From Couchioplanes caeruleus (GTDB taxonomy: Bacteria > Actinomycetota > Actinomycetes > Mycobacteriales > Micromonosporaceae), in the NCBI RefSeq assembly GCF_023499255.1, contig NZ_CP092183.1, forward strand, positions 3,654,501 through 3,718,500: 64,000 nt of DNA, read 5' to 3'. This document shows, in pieces, positions 55,930 through 64,000 of this stretch. The translations under genes were made by a program, and so were the position numbers. Under the pieces are notes generated by a model. That model ran no database searches. It saw nothing but the letters and a program-made list of their open reading frames with translations, and was not told the origin of the DNA. Each line of letters starts with the position of its first letter. The stretch's first letter is position 1.

Positions 55930-55952
55930 GGAGGCTAGGCCTCCACAATTGT
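55930..55952. promoter_or_regulatory. Paired palindromes upstream of the TetR-like gene
   Basis: GGAGGCTAGGCCTCC (55930-55944, stem GGAGGC/GCCTCC) is directly followed by ACAATTGT (55945-55952). Both lie between cheA and the 54967 gene, upstream of the latter on its strand. The first could end the che transcript; the second looks like an operator. Confidence 0.4.
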
Positions 55953-56004
55953 CGACAGGCGTAGATATAGCTTTCTGTAGTTCTTCAATTACTCAGAGGA
56001 ATTG

Positions 56005-58152
56005 TCAGGCGGCGGTGACGGCGTGCCGCAGGTGCTCGCGGCTGGAGTGGTCGGCGACGAGCGTCCCCACGTCCAGGATGAGCGCGATCTCGCCGCTGCC
56101 CAGGATCGTCGAGCCGCTGATGCAGCGCAACCGGCTGAACAGCACGCCGAGCGGTTTGATCACCGTCTGCAGCTCGCCCAGCAGGGTGTCCACCACCAGG
56201 CCCGTACGCTGCCCGGACTGCTCGACGATGACGACGTTCTGCCGGCGCGCGGGCTCGCCCGGGATGTCGAACAGCTGCCGCAGCCGGATGAACGGCAGCA
56301 CCTCGCCGCGCAGGTTCATGCAGTCGCGCCCCAGCGGGCCCGGCGGCAGCTCCACGCACTCGGTGACCCGGTCGAGCGGCACGATGAACCACGACGGGCC
56401 CACCCCGACCAGGAAACCGTCGATGATGGCCAGGGTCAGCGGCAGCCGGATGCGGATCGTCGTGCCCACGCCGCGGGCCGTCTCCACCTCGATGCTGCCC
56501 CGCAGCGCGGTCACGTTGCGGCGGACGACGTCCATGCCCACGCCCCGCCCGGACAGGTTGGACACGGCGTCGGCGGTGGAGAACCCGGGCTCGAAGATGA
56601 GGTCGTACACCTCGGCGTCGGTGAGCGCCGTGCCGGGCGCGACCACCCCGCGCTCCACCGCCTTGTCGTAGATCCTGTCCCGGTTCAGCCCGCGGCCGTC
56701 GTCGCCGACCTCGATCACGATGCTGCCCGCGTCGTGGTACGCGTTGAGCCGCAGCGTGCCCTTCGCGGACTTGCCGTGGCGCTGCCGCTCGGCCGGCGCC
56801 TCGATGCCGTGGTCGAGGGAGTTGCGCACCAGGTGCAGCAGCGGGTCGCTGATCCGCTCCACCAGCGCCTTGTCCATCTCGGCGTCACCACCGGTGATCA
56901 CCAGCGACACCTCCTTGCCCAGCTCCAGGCAGACGTCGCGGACCACCCGCTCGAAGCGGCGCAGGGTCGTGCCGATCGGCACCATGCGCAGGGCCAGCGC
57001 GCTGTGCCGTACCTCGTCGACGAGCCGCATGACCTCGCCCTGCGCCTCCCCGCCGCCACCCGCGCGCACCGCCGTGCTGGACTGCGCGATCACCAGCTCG
57101 CCGACCAGGTCGATGAGCCGGTCCAGGCGCGCGGCGTCGATCCGGATCGTCTGGGTGTCCTGCGTCCGGGTCTCCGCCGTCTTGCGCTGGCGGTTCAGCG
57201 CGGCGTCCACGATGGGCCGCGGGACGATGCCGTGCTCCACCAGGATCTCGCCGATCGGCACCGGCTGGGTGCCGCTGCGCACCGCCTGCTCCTGCTGGAT
57301 GCGCAGCGCCTCGGCCATCTCCAGCTCGGTGACCGCGCCGCTGCCGATGAGCACGTCGCCCAGCCGCTCGCTCTCCGGCATGGCGCGGATGGCCCGCACG
57401 TAGGCGTCGAACTGCCGTTCGTCGGGCACGATCCGGATATCGCTGTCCTCGCGGACGAACTCGAAGACCGCCTCGATCTCCTCCTTCGGCACGCCCGTGC
57501 TGAGCTCGACCTCGAAGCCGAGGTAGCAGGTCTCCGGATCCATCTCCTCGGCGGGCGGCAGCGCGTCGTCCAGCACGGTTACCTCGGTCACCGTGCCGAT
57601 CGTGGACAGATACCGCAGGAACGACAGCGGGTCCATGCCGTTGCGCAGCGAGTCGGCGCCGAACCGCAGCGTCAGGTGCCAGGCCCGCTCCTCGGCCGCC
57701 TCCGCACCCGTCGCGTCGGGCCGCCGGGCCGCCGATCCGCCCGCTCCCTCCGGAAGGTACGGCTCCAGCCCCGCGAGCAGCCGCGCGCCGTCGGCGGCCT
57801 GGGCGGCGTCCGGCTCCAGCCGTCCCACGGCGAGCCCCTCGATCATCGCCCCGATGTGGTCGGCGCACGGCAGCAGCGTGCTCACCAGCCCGGGCGACAC
57901 CTCGAGATCGCCCTCGCGTACGGAGCCCAGCACGGTCTCCAGCACGTGCGTGAAGCCGACGAGGTGCTGCAGCCCGAACAGCCCCGCCGAGCCCTTGAGC
58001 GTGTGCGCGGCGCGGAAGACCGTGTTGACCGTCTCCGCGGCGGACGGGTGAACCTCCAGCTCGAGGAACCCGTCCTCGAGCTGCTGCACCAGGTCGCGGG
58101 CCTCGGTGACGAAGATGTCGAGCGCCTCGCGCATGTCGTCGTCTGCGGACAT
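56005..58152 (-). CDS. cheA: Chemotaxis histidine kinase CheA with an extra GspE-N-like domain
   Basis: A 715-residue kinase from ATG 58152 (TGATG overlap with the STAS gene). Order: HPt domain 1-110 with phosphorylatable His-50 in FRAAHTLKGSAG; a P2-like alpha/beta domain about 150-255; an unusual GspE-N/MshEN-like helical segment about 263-322 (LGDVLIGSGAVTELEMAEAL, IGEILVEHGIVPRPIVDAAL); dimerisation domain; ATPase with HLVRNSLDHGIE, DDGRGLNRD, FEPGFSTA and GRGVGMDVVRRN; C-terminal CheW-like domain. It phosphorylates CheY in response to receptors. Last gene of the operon. Confidence 0.93.
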   Translation of the reverse strand: MSADDDMREALDIFVTEARDLVQQLEDGFLELEVHPSAAETVNTVFRAAHTLKGSAGLFGLQHLVGFTHVLETVLGSVREGDLEVSPGLVSTLLPCADHIGAMIEGLAVGRLEPDAAQAADGARLLAGLEPYLPEGAGGSAARRPDATGAEAAEERAWHLTLRFGADSLRNGMDPLSFLRYLSTIGTVTEVTVLDDALPPAEEMDPETCYLGFEVELSTGVPKEEIEAVFEFVREDSDIRIVPDERQFDAYVRAIRAMPESERLGDVLIGSGAVTELEMAEALRIQQEQAVRSGTQPVPIGEILVEHGIVPRPIVDAALNRQRKTAETRTQDTQTIRIDAARLDRLIDLVGELVIAQSSTAVRAGGGGEAQGEVMRLVDEVRHSALALRMVPIGTTLRRFERVVRDVCLELGKEVSLVITGGDAEMDKALVERISDPLLHLVRNSLDHGIEAPAERQRHGKSAKGTLRLNAYHDAGSIVIEVGDDGRGLNRDRIYDKAVERGVVAPGTALTDAEVYDLIFEPGFSTADAVSNLSGRGVGMDVVRRNVTALRGSIEVETARGVGTTIRIRLPLTLAIIDGFLVGVGPSWFIVPLDRVTECVELPPGPLGRDCMNLRGEVLPFIRLRQLFDIPGEPARRQNVVIVEQSGQRTGLVVDTLLGELQTVIKPLGVLFSRLRCISGSTILGSGEIALILDVGTLVADHSSREHLRHAVTAA

Positions 58153-58433
58153 CACTCCTCCTCCGCGGCGTCCAGCCCGGCCATCGCCAGCACCGCGGCG
58201 ACGCCGCCGCGTACCGGGCCGAGCTCGAAGGGCACGTTCAGCCGGTCGGCCTCGCGCCGGGCCAGCAACAGGACCTGCAGCCCGGCGGTGTCGACCTCGT
58301 CCACCCCGGACAGGTCGACCCGCAGGCCGCTGCTGGTCTGCAGCGCGCCGATGAGCCGTTCCTTCTGCGCCGCCGCCGTGAGGACGGTCAGCTCGCCGTC
58401 CACGGCCAGGCGGCGCGGTTCCCGGGGGGTCAC
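58152..58433 (-). CDS. STAS-domain protein
   Basis: A 93-residue STAS (anti-sigma-antagonist-like) protein from GTG 58433, overlapping the cheY stop (GTGA). Pattern: ELTVLTAAAQKERLIGAL, LRVDLSGVDEVDTAGLQVLL where the usual Ser/Thr phosphosite after Asp is Thr/Ala (VDTAGLQ). STAS proteins occur in chemotaxis operons of the Tfp/alternative type. It sits between cheY and cheA. Partner is not known. Confidence 0.85.
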   Translation of the reverse strand: MTPREPRRLAVDGELTVLTAAAQKERLIGALQTSSGLRVDLSGVDEVDTAGLQVLLLARREADRLNVPFELGPVRGGVAAVLAMAGLDAAEEE

Positions 58434-58798
58434 GGCGCGATCAGCTTCGCCACCGCGCTGAGCATCTGGTCCGGCTGGAACGGCTTGGTCACCCACGCCT
58501 TCGCGCCGGCCGCCTGCGCCTGCCGCTTCTTGTCCTCCTGCGACTCCGTGGTCAGCATGATGATCGGCGTGAACTTGTACGCGGGAAGCTTGCGCGCCTC
58601 GGACACGAACGTGATGCCGTCCATGTTCGGCATGTTCACGTCGGAGATGATCAGGTGGATGCGCTGGCCGTTCAGCTTCGCCAGCGCGTCCTTGCCGTCC
58701 ACACCGGCGATCACGTCGTACCCGGCGCCCTTGAGCGCGATCGTGACGACCTGCCGCACCGAGGCCGAGTCGTCGACGATCAGAATGGTCTTCGCCAT
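58430..58798 (-). CDS. cheY: Response regulator CheY
   Basis: A 122-residue single-domain receiver from ATG 58798. Acidic pocket Asp-9/Asp-10, phospho-acceptor Asp-53 in IISDVNMPNMDG, Thr-83 or -84 in MLTTES, Lys-105 in VTKPF; Trp-102 replaces the usual Tyr at the switch position. Full set present, so it can be phosphorylated by CheA and carry the signal to the flagellar motor or other output. Coupled to the STAS gene. Confidence 0.93.
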   Translation of the reverse strand: MAKTILIVDDSASVRQVVTIALKGAGYDVIAGVDGKDALAKLNGQRIHLIISDVNMPNMDGITFVSEARKLPAYKFTPIIMLTTESQEDKKRQAQAAGAKAWVTKPFQPDQMLSAVAKLIAP

Positions 58799-58807
58799 CG
58801 TTCACCC

Positions 58808-59857
58808 CTAGAAGAACGTGATCTCGGATTCGGACACCGCGGTGCCCGCGCCTGACTTGTGGGCCTCGCGCTCCTCGGCCATGGTGTATTTCGCCGACAG
58901 CTGGTCCAGCACGGCCTGCGGATCCAGCGGCCGGCCCTCGGCGGCGCGCTCACCGGCCTCGGCGACGACCACGGGGAAGTGGTCGATGCTCTCCCGCAGG
59001 TGCTCGAGGATCTGCCCGACCCGGTCCTGGAACTGCAGGTTGACCAGCGACTCGCCGATGTCCGAGCGGATCCCGACGGCCGCCTGCTCCAGCTCGGCCG
59101 ACGAGTTCTGCAGGCCGGACAGCACGGTCAGCAGGTCGTCCAGCACCGCCTGCACCTCGGCGTTGGCCTGCGCCACCGCCTGATCCTCGCGCCCGGCGCT
59201 CTCCTGCGCCGACGCCAGCACCGACCCGATGGCCGTGGCCACGCCGGCCACCTTCGCCGAGATGCGCTCGCTCGTGCTGTGCGAGCGCTCCGCGAGGTCG
59301 CGTACCTCCAGGGCCACGACGCCGAAGGCCGCGCCCGCCGCACCCACCCGGGCCGCCTCGATGGCGGCGTTGAGGGCCAGCAGGTTCGTCTGCGCGGCGA
59401 TCCGGGTGACCTCGCCGGTCATCTGCCGCAGCTCCTCGTTGAGGTCGAGCAGCGTACGCAGCTCCGCGAGGGACTCGCGGCGCGCGGTCAGCGTGCTGTT
59501 CAGCGTGCCGACGACCTCGCCGAGGCGTTGCCGGCTGCGGTCGAACGCGCCGGCGTGGCCGTCGTGCAGCGTGCCGGAGGATGAGGCCAGCACGGAGTCG
59601 AGGTTGTCGACGATGCCGGCGAACTTCTCCGTCAGCTGCCCGACCGCCGTCTCCATCTGTCCCCGCGAGGACTCGATCTGGGCGGACCAGACCGGCGCCA
59701 CCGCGCCGGCGAACCCGGCCACGTCGGTGGCGGCCGGCCCGGACGCCGGCTCGCGCATGGTGCCCGGCGCCGTGCCTCTCGCACGCCACCACGCGAATCC
59801 GTAGCCGAGCGCCGCGCCGGCCAGCAGCGCGACCACGATCCCGAGCGCTTCAGCCAT
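58808..59857 (-). CDS. Methyl-accepting chemotaxis protein, short, single TM
   Basis: A 349-residue receptor from ATG 59857, overlapping the cheB stop by 8 nt. One N-terminal TM (about 4-25) and no sensor or HAMP domain, then a helical region and the signalling hairpin [20 protein letters not shown] with [15 protein letters not shown]. The C-terminal part contains [20 protein letters not shown]. Embedding inside the operon suggests it is a dedicated receptor, perhaps sensing through another protein. The Glu usually found before GRGFAVVA is replaced ([11 protein letters not shown]). Confidence 0.88.
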   Translation of the reverse strand: MAEALGIVVALLAGAALGYGFAWWRARGTAPGTMREPASGPAATDVAGFAGAVAPVWSAQIESSRGQMETAVGQLTEKFAGIVDNLDSVLASSSGTLHDGHAGAFDRSRQRLGEVVGTLNSTLTARRESLAELRTLLDLNEELRQMTGEVTRIAAQTNLLALNAAIEAARVGAAGAAFGVVALEVRDLAERSHSTSERISAKVAGVATAIGSVLASAQESAGREDQAVAQANAEVQAVLDDLLTVLSGLQNSSAELEQAAVGIRSDIGESLVNLQFQDRVGQILEHLRESIDHFPVVVAEAGERAAEGRPLDPQAVLDQLSAKYTMAEEREAHKSGAGTAVSESEITFF

Positions 59858-60863
59858 GGTGGAAGATCACCTCCGCTATCGAGCCCAGCGGGCTCTCCCG
59901 GTCGACCGCGCCGAGCAGCACGGCCTCCCTCGGCATTCCGTGCACCACGCAGGTCGCCTCGTCCTGGGCGACGGTGTACGCGCCGGCCCGGCGCATCTCC
60001 AGCAGCCCGCGGGCGCCGTCGTCGCCCATCCCGGTCATGATCACCCCGACCGCGTGCGGACCGGCGGCCCGCGCCACCGAGTGGAACAGCACGTCCACCG
60101 AGGGGCAGTGCCGGTTCACCGGCGGGCCCTCGAAGACGCGTACGGCGTAGCGCGAGTCGGCGCGGCGCAGCTCCATGTGCCGGCCACCGGGCGCTACCAG
60201 CACCTGGCCGGGCAGCACCGGATCGCCGTCGGCCGCCTCCTTCACCCGTACGCGGCACAGCGCGTCGAGCCGCTCGGCGAACGCCGAGGTGAACTTGGCC
60301 GGCATGTGCTGCACCAGCACGACCCCGGGGCAGGTCGCCGGCAGCGCGGGCAGCAGCACCTCGAGGGCCTGCGTACCGCCCGTCGAGGTGCCCACCGCCA
60401 CGACCCGGTCCACCGCGACCGGAGCCGCGCCGGCCGCCGGGGCCCCGCCGGCCGCGTACGTCAGCGCCGGCTCGGGGACGCGCACCCGCTCGCGGACGCC
60501 CGCCGCCGCGCGGATCGCGGCGACGATGGCGTCGCCGTCACGTTCCAGGGACCGCTTCAGGCCGGTGGCCGGCTTCGCGATGACCGCGGCGGCGCCCGCC
60601 GCGAGCGCCTCCGCGGACGTCCCGGGCGCCGCGCAGACCACGACCGGGGTCGGCCGCTCCGCCATGATCCGGCGCAGGAAGCCGAGCCCGTCCGCGGTGA
60701 GGCCGAGCACGATGACGTCCGGCCAGGCCCGCCGCAGGTGCTCGGCGGCGAACCCGGGGCCCGGCACCGCGGCCAGCACCTGGAGGCCGGGGGAGGCCCG
60801 CAGCAGGGCGGCGAGCACCTGCCGGACCACGGCCGACTCGTCCACGATCAGGATCCCGGTCAC
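59850..60863 (-). CDS. cheB: CheB-type methylesterase with degenerate receiver domain
   Basis: A 337-residue protein from GTG 60863 (GTGA with cheD). Receiver 1-110: [12 protein letters not shown] keeps the acidic pair, but [13 protein letters not shown] has Gly-54 instead of the phospho-acceptor Asp and a loop shortened by about three residues; the Lys in IAKPA is present. Catalytic domain with all triad residues: [11 protein letters not shown] (Ser), [11 protein letters not shown] (His) and [13 protein letters not shown] (Asp). It demethylates or deamidates receptors; phosphorylation control appears lost. Confidence 0.9.
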   Translation of the reverse strand: MTGILIVDESAVVRQVLAALLRASPGLQVLAAVPGPGFAAEHLRRAWPDVIVLGLTADGLGFLRRIMAERPTPVVVCAAPGTSAEALAAGAAAVIAKPATGLKRSLERDGDAIVAAIRAAAGVRERVRVPEPALTYAAGGAPAAGAAPVAVDRVVAVGTSTGGTQALEVLLPALPATCPGVVLVQHMPAKFTSAFAERLDALCRVRVKEAADGDPVLPGQVLVAPGGRHMELRRADSRYAVRVFEGPPVNRHCPSVDVLFHSVARAAGPHAVGVIMTGMGDDGARGLLEMRRAGAYTVAQDEATCVVHGMPREAVLLGAVDRESPLGSIAEVIFHHG

Positions 60864-61348
60864 GTGGTGGCCCGATCCTCGTACGGGTCCAGCGAGCGCA
60901 GCCAGACGTCTCCGGTGGCCAGCTCGAAGATGAGCCGCCGCGACCCCCGGCCGCCGAGCTCGCAGGCCGACACCGTGAACCCGTGCCGGCGCAGCAGGTC
61001 CAGGCCCACCCGGGCGTTCTGCGCGGCCACCCCGGTCAGCGGGCCCGGGATGCGGGGGAACTGGTCGGCGCCGCCGAAGACCTTGACCACGTAGTCCTGC
61101 GGGGTCGTGCCGTGCCGGTCGACCTCCCGGTGGAACAGCCCGACGGCGTCGTCGGCGTACCGGCCGTCGAGGCGCGGGGCCACGCCGGGGTGACGGCCCG
61201 GCAGCAGGTAGTGGCACATGCCGCCGATGCGCCGGCCGGGGTGCCACAGGGTGATCGCCACGCACGAGCCCAGCAGCGTGTGCAGCCGCACGTCGCCGCC
61301 GGCGAAGCGGAAGTCGCCGGGATTGAGGTGCACGTCGGTGTCAGCCAC
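60860..61348 (-). CDS. cheD: Chemoreceptor glutamine deamidase CheD
   Basis: A 162-residue CheD from GTG 61348, overlapping cheR by 8 nt and cheB by 4 nt. Catalytic Cys in LLGSCVAITLW and His in GGMCHYLLPG match the family; KVFGGADQFPRI follows. It deamidates receptor Gln residues. No CheC is present in the window. Confidence 0.9.
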   Translation of the reverse strand: MADTDVHLNPGDFRFAGGDVRLHTLLGSCVAITLWHPGRRIGGMCHYLLPGRHPGVAPRLDGRYADDAVGLFHREVDRHGTTPQDYVVKVFGGADQFPRIPGPLTGVAAQNARVGLDLLRRHGFTVSACELGGRGSRRLIFELATGDVWLRSLDPYEDRATT

Positions 61349-62189
61349 GGCCGGCTCCCGGGCCGTCGCCCGCGGGGGGCAGCCGGTACACCGACGGCTC
61401 CACCATGGTCAGCCCGCAGGGGATCGCGTTGAGCGACTCGGAGCTGCCGATGACCAGGAAGCCGCCCGGCACCAGCAGGTCCTGCATCCGGTTCACCAGG
61501 TCCCGCTTGGTCGGCAGGTCGAAGTAGATCATCACGTTGCGCAGGAAGATCACGTCGAAGCGGCCGAGCCGGCGGAAGTCCTCCATCAGGTTGAGGCAGT
61601 GGAACTGCACCCGGTCGCGCAGCGCGCGGCAGATCGTCAGCAGGCCCTCGTACTCGTCGCGGCCCCGCAGGCAGTACTTGCGCAGCAGGGCCGGCGGGAT
61701 CCGGCCGGCCGCCTCCAGGGGGTAGAGCCCCCGGCGGGCGACCTCCACCACCCGGGTCGAGATGTCGCTGCCCACGACCTCCCACTGCCCGGGCGGCAAC
61801 GACTCGGCCAGCACCATCGCCGTCGTGTACGCCTCCTCGCCGGTGGAGCCGGCCGCGCTCCAGAACCGGAACGGGCGCCCGGGCTGCCGCGCGGGCAGGA
61901 TCGAGCGCTGGAGGACCTCGAAGTGCCGCGGCTCGCGGAAGAAGAACGTCTCGTTGGTGGTCAGCAGGTTGATCATCTGGTGCAGCTCGGCCTCGTCGCG
62001 GCGGCGCAGCAACGCGACGTAGTCGCCGTACCCGTCCAGGCCCAGCTGGCGTACCCGCTTGTCGAGCCGGCCCGCGACCAGGGCCTCCTTGCCCGGGCCC
62101 AGGCTGATGCCGGTGTGCTCGCGCAGCAGCCCGGTGAGGAACCCGTAGTCGTCACCGCTGAGCTGCCGGGGCGCCGCGAACGGCAGCAT
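61341..62189 (-). CDS. cheR: Chemotaxis protein methyltransferase CheR
   Basis: A 282-residue protein from ATG 62189 (GTG 62192 alternative; TGATG overlap with cheW). N-terminal helical domain (DYGFLTGLLREHTGISLG) and the SAM-binding domain: NLLTTNETFFFREPRHF, FRFWSAAGSTGEEAYTTAM, VVGSDISTRVVEVARRGLY and DVIFLRNVMIYFDLP. It methylates receptor Glu residues using SAM. Confidence 0.93.
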   Translation of the reverse strand: MLPFAAPRQLSGDDYGFLTGLLREHTGISLGPGKEALVAGRLDKRVRQLGLDGYGDYVALLRRRDEAELHQMINLLTTNETFFFREPRHFEVLQRSILPARQPGRPFRFWSAAGSTGEEAYTTAMVLAESLPPGQWEVVGSDISTRVVEVARRGLYPLEAAGRIPPALLRKYCLRGRDEYEGLLTICRALRDRVQFHCLNLMEDFRRLGRFDVIFLRNVMIYFDLPTKRDLVNRMQDLLVPGGFLVIGSSESLNAIPCGLTMVEPSVYRLPPAGDGPGAGRG

Positions 62190-62809
62190 CACCGCGGCTC
62201 CGGGGCGGCGGTGGCGCCGCCGCCGTCGTCGCCGGGAGGCTGCTGGCGGCCCAGGTCACCCAGGCTCACCATGTCGCTGATCGACAGCACCCGGCTGACG
62301 TCCAGCACGATGAGGAAGTCGTCGGCGCGCTTGGCCATGCCGCTGATGTAGTCGGCGCGGATGCCGGCGCCGAAAGCGGGCGCGGGCTCCATGTCGCCGT
62401 CGTCGAGCGTCACGACCTTGTTGACCGCGTCGACGAGCACACCGACGTCCTGGCCGTCCTGTTCGGTGGCGGCCACGCCGGGCTGGGCCTCGTCGCCGGG
62501 GATCGCCGTCTCCCGGATGTGCACGATGATGATCGTGGTGCGGCGCCGGACGGTGGTGGTGCCGCGCCCGAACCGGGTGGCCAGGTCGATGACCGGTACG
62601 GCCCGCCCGCGCAGGTTGATCACGCCCCGGATGAACTCGGGCATCATCGGCACCACGGTCAGGCTGCGGTACTCGAGGATCTCCTTGACGTGGAAGATGT
62701 CCAGCGCGTACGACTCGCCGTTGAGCGTGAACGTCAGATAGCGGGCCGGCTCGGTGACCGCCGTGGCGGTGCGTACGCCCGAGCCCGGCGCCTGAGAATT
62801 GTTCGACAC
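62189..62809 (-). CDS. cheW: Chemotaxis coupling protein CheW
   Basis: A 206-residue CheW from GTG 62809, with GGAGGA 7 nt upstream; a GTG at 62824 has no such site. Core fold: LTFTLNGESYALDIFHVKEI, VPMMPEFIRGVINLRGRAVP and VIDLATRFG; it continues through a VDAVNKVVTLDDGD segment. It links receptors to CheA. A Gly/Pro-rich tail extends it. It is the first gene of the operon, 263 nt from the divergent receptor gene. Confidence 0.9.
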   Translation of the reverse strand: MSNNSQAPGSGVRTATAVTEPARYLTFTLNGESYALDIFHVKEILEYRSLTVVPMMPEFIRGVINLRGRAVPVIDLATRFGRGTTTVRRRTTIIIVHIRETAIPGDEAQPGVAATEQDGQDVGVLVDAVNKVVTLDDGDMEPAPAFGAGIRADYISGMAKRADDFLIVLDVSRVLSISDMVSLGDLGRQQPPGDDGGGATAAPEPR

Positions 62810-62992
62810 CGTCGGTTCCTCCACGCCCCGCCGACCTCATCTGCGCCTTCATTCGAGCAGAACTCCGGTGCTTTCCGCAGGGCGTCAGCCAGTTGCACCC
62901 GTCTGTTCCCGGCGTCCTTTTCCGGACCGCGTGCGCATATCCGCCAACGCATTGCGAAATGGCTTTCGAATCGCGGTGTACGTCACTCGGGC

Positions 62993-63000
62993 GCCGATAA
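62993..63000 (+). promoter_or_regulatory. FliA/WhiG-like -10 element upstream of the chemoreceptor gene
   Basis: GCCGATAA is the consensus -10 of the flagellar/sporulation sigma factors FliA and WhiG. It lies 73 nt upstream of ATG 63073 in an otherwise uninterpreted 248-nt region. No TAAA-like -35 is visible at 15-16 bp. Confidence 0.45.
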
Positions 63001-63072
63001 GCTGAGGCCGTCGAAGGGCCACGCGGCGCCGAACGCGCGGTGGCCGTGGCGGGGGACAGAGGGAGCCTGGAC

Positions 63073-64000
63073 ATGGCCGACACCGGCGCGCGCCGCCATC
63101 GCAGCGGACTGTCGTTCCGAGATCTGCCGATCGCCTGGAAACTACGGTTGCTGGCGCTCGTGTCCGGCGCGCTGCTCATAGCCGTCGGAGTGCTGGGCAT
63201 CGTCCAGCTCGGCACCACTCAGCAGCGGCTCCAGGAGCTCTACAGCACGAACCTGCACGACGTACGGCTGTTGGGCGAGGTGAGCACCAACTACAAGCAG
63301 GTGCGCCTCGACATGCGCGGGATGGCGCTGGCCAAGGTCGGTGCGGACTCCGACAAGGCCGCTGCCGGGTTCGACGCCTCCGCCGCCGCCCTGGACCGGG
63401 CGTGGAACAGCTACACCGGCGGCCCGCAGAGCCTGGACAACGCCGATGAGGAGTCGTTCCAGAAATCCTGGGACGCGTACAAGAAGCTGGCGACGGACAC
63501 GCTGAAACCGCTCGCCGCCGTCAACAACATCGCCGAGTTCAACCGCATCAGCGACGCGCAGGTCACCCCGATCGCGGACGCCATCAACAGCGCGCTCACC
63601 GCCCTGGTCGACTCCCAGGACGCCGCCGCGAAGGCCTCCATCGACGCATCGGACTCGGCGTACCGTACGTCGCGGACCGTGCTCATCGTGCTCATCGTCA
63701 TCGCGCTGCTGGTGATGTTCGTGATCGTGCAGATGATCGCGGCCGCGGTCTCGCGGCCGCTGCGGGAGACGGTGACCGTGCTCAGCGGCCTGGCCGAGGG
63801 CCGGCTCGACCAGCGGCTCGCCGTGCGCGGCCGCGACGAGGTCGGGACGATGGCCACCGCCCTCAACAGCGCGCTCGGCCGGCTCAGCGAGACGGTCGGC
63901 ACGGTCGTCGACTCCGCCGCCCAGCTCAACATGGCCTCCAACCAGATCAGCGGCGCCTCGCAGAGCCTGTCGCAGGCCGCCACCGAGCAGGCAGCCAGCG
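63073..64000 (+). CDS. Transmembrane methyl-accepting chemotaxis protein, 3' truncated by window
   Basis: The frame stays open to the window edge (309 codons) from ATG 63073, with GAGGGAG upstream. Layout: cytoplasmic start, TM1 about 26-46 (LLALVSGALLIAVGVLGIV), an extracytoplasmic four-helix-bundle (4HB_MCP) domain about 50-195, TM2 about 198-220 (VLIVLIVIALLVMFVIV), a HAMP domain (SRPLRETVTVLSGLAEGRLD) and the start of the signalling helices. The hairpin lies beyond the window. It is divergent from the che operon and probably reports to it. Confidence 0.9.
   Translation, partial: MADTGARRHRSGLSFRDLPIAWKLRLLALVSGALLIAVGVLGIVQLGTTQQRLQELYSTNLHDVRLLGEVSTNYKQVRLDMRGMALAKVGADSDKAAAGFDASAAALDRAWNSYTGGPQSLDNADEESFQKSWDAYKKLATDTLKPLAAVNNIAEFNRISDAQVTPIADAINSALTALVDSQDAAAKASIDASDSAYRTSRTVLIVLIVIALLVMFVIVQMIAAAVSRPLRETVTVLSGLAEGRLDQRLAVRGRDEVGTMATALNSALGRLSETVGTVVDSAAQLNMASNQISGASQSLSQAATEQAAS

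Overview
High-GC DNA with dense, often overlapping genes, frequent GTG starts and GTGA/TGATG junctions points to a filamentous actinobacterium. A complete bacterial chemotaxis operon, a CebR-type cellulose operator, DivIVA-like and WXG100 proteins and many secreted hydrolases fit a motile-spored Micromonosporaceae such as Actinoplanes. The genus is an inference; no rRNA or tRNA gene was seen.

Layout. (1) 1-2678: the end of an operon (M20 deacylase, GNAT acyltransferase, enolase-superfamily racemase) matching the known N-succinyl-amino-acid route that turns D- into L-amino acids. (2) 2783-7464: small HTH protein, YwiC-like membrane protein, NUDIX hydrolase and a 1015-aa CHAT-domain protease. 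(3) 7465-8919: gene-poor stretch with one short hypothetical gene and one conserved gene whose 3' end is lost or unclear. (4) 8920-11327: two divergent citrate synthases, one fused to a DNA-binding HTH, sharing a 68-bp intergenic region with TTGAC repeats. (5) 11397-18254: FAD oxidoreductase, a WXG100 pair whose long partner lacks its hydrolase domain, diacylglycerol kinase, LytR-CpsA-Psr protein, nitronate monooxygenase and MmpS-like lipoprotein.

(6) 18223-26543: carbohydrate region: a GH3 beta-glucosidase divergent from a TetR regulator across a perfect palindrome, a UGT-type glycosyltransferase, and a GH3-CBM2/GH5-CBM2 operon under a canonical CebR box. (7) 26581-37342: repeat-bearing lipoprotein phosphoesterase, EamA transporter/MocR pair, OafA-like acyltransferase, NhaA, CBS protein, ArsB/NhaD-type transporter, ChaB-like protein and zinc formaldehyde dehydrogenase. 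(8) 37504-55872: secreted peptidase, P450, DivIVA-like coiled-coil protein, amidohydrolase, aldo/keto reductase behind a MerR-type promoter, an unknown three-gene membrane operon, SMP-30/Lrp pair, SAM methyltransferase, P1 peptidase and several alpha/beta or serine hydrolases.

(9) 56005-64000: an eight-gene minus-strand chemotaxis operon, cheW-cheR-cheD-cheB-mcp-cheY-STAS-cheA, almost every junction overlapping, next to a divergent transmembrane chemoreceptor that runs off the window and carries a GCCGATAA (FliA/WhiG-like) -10 element. The CheB receiver lacks its phosphorylatable aspartate and CheA carries an extra GspE-N-like domain, so this pathway is probably wired differently from the textbook one.
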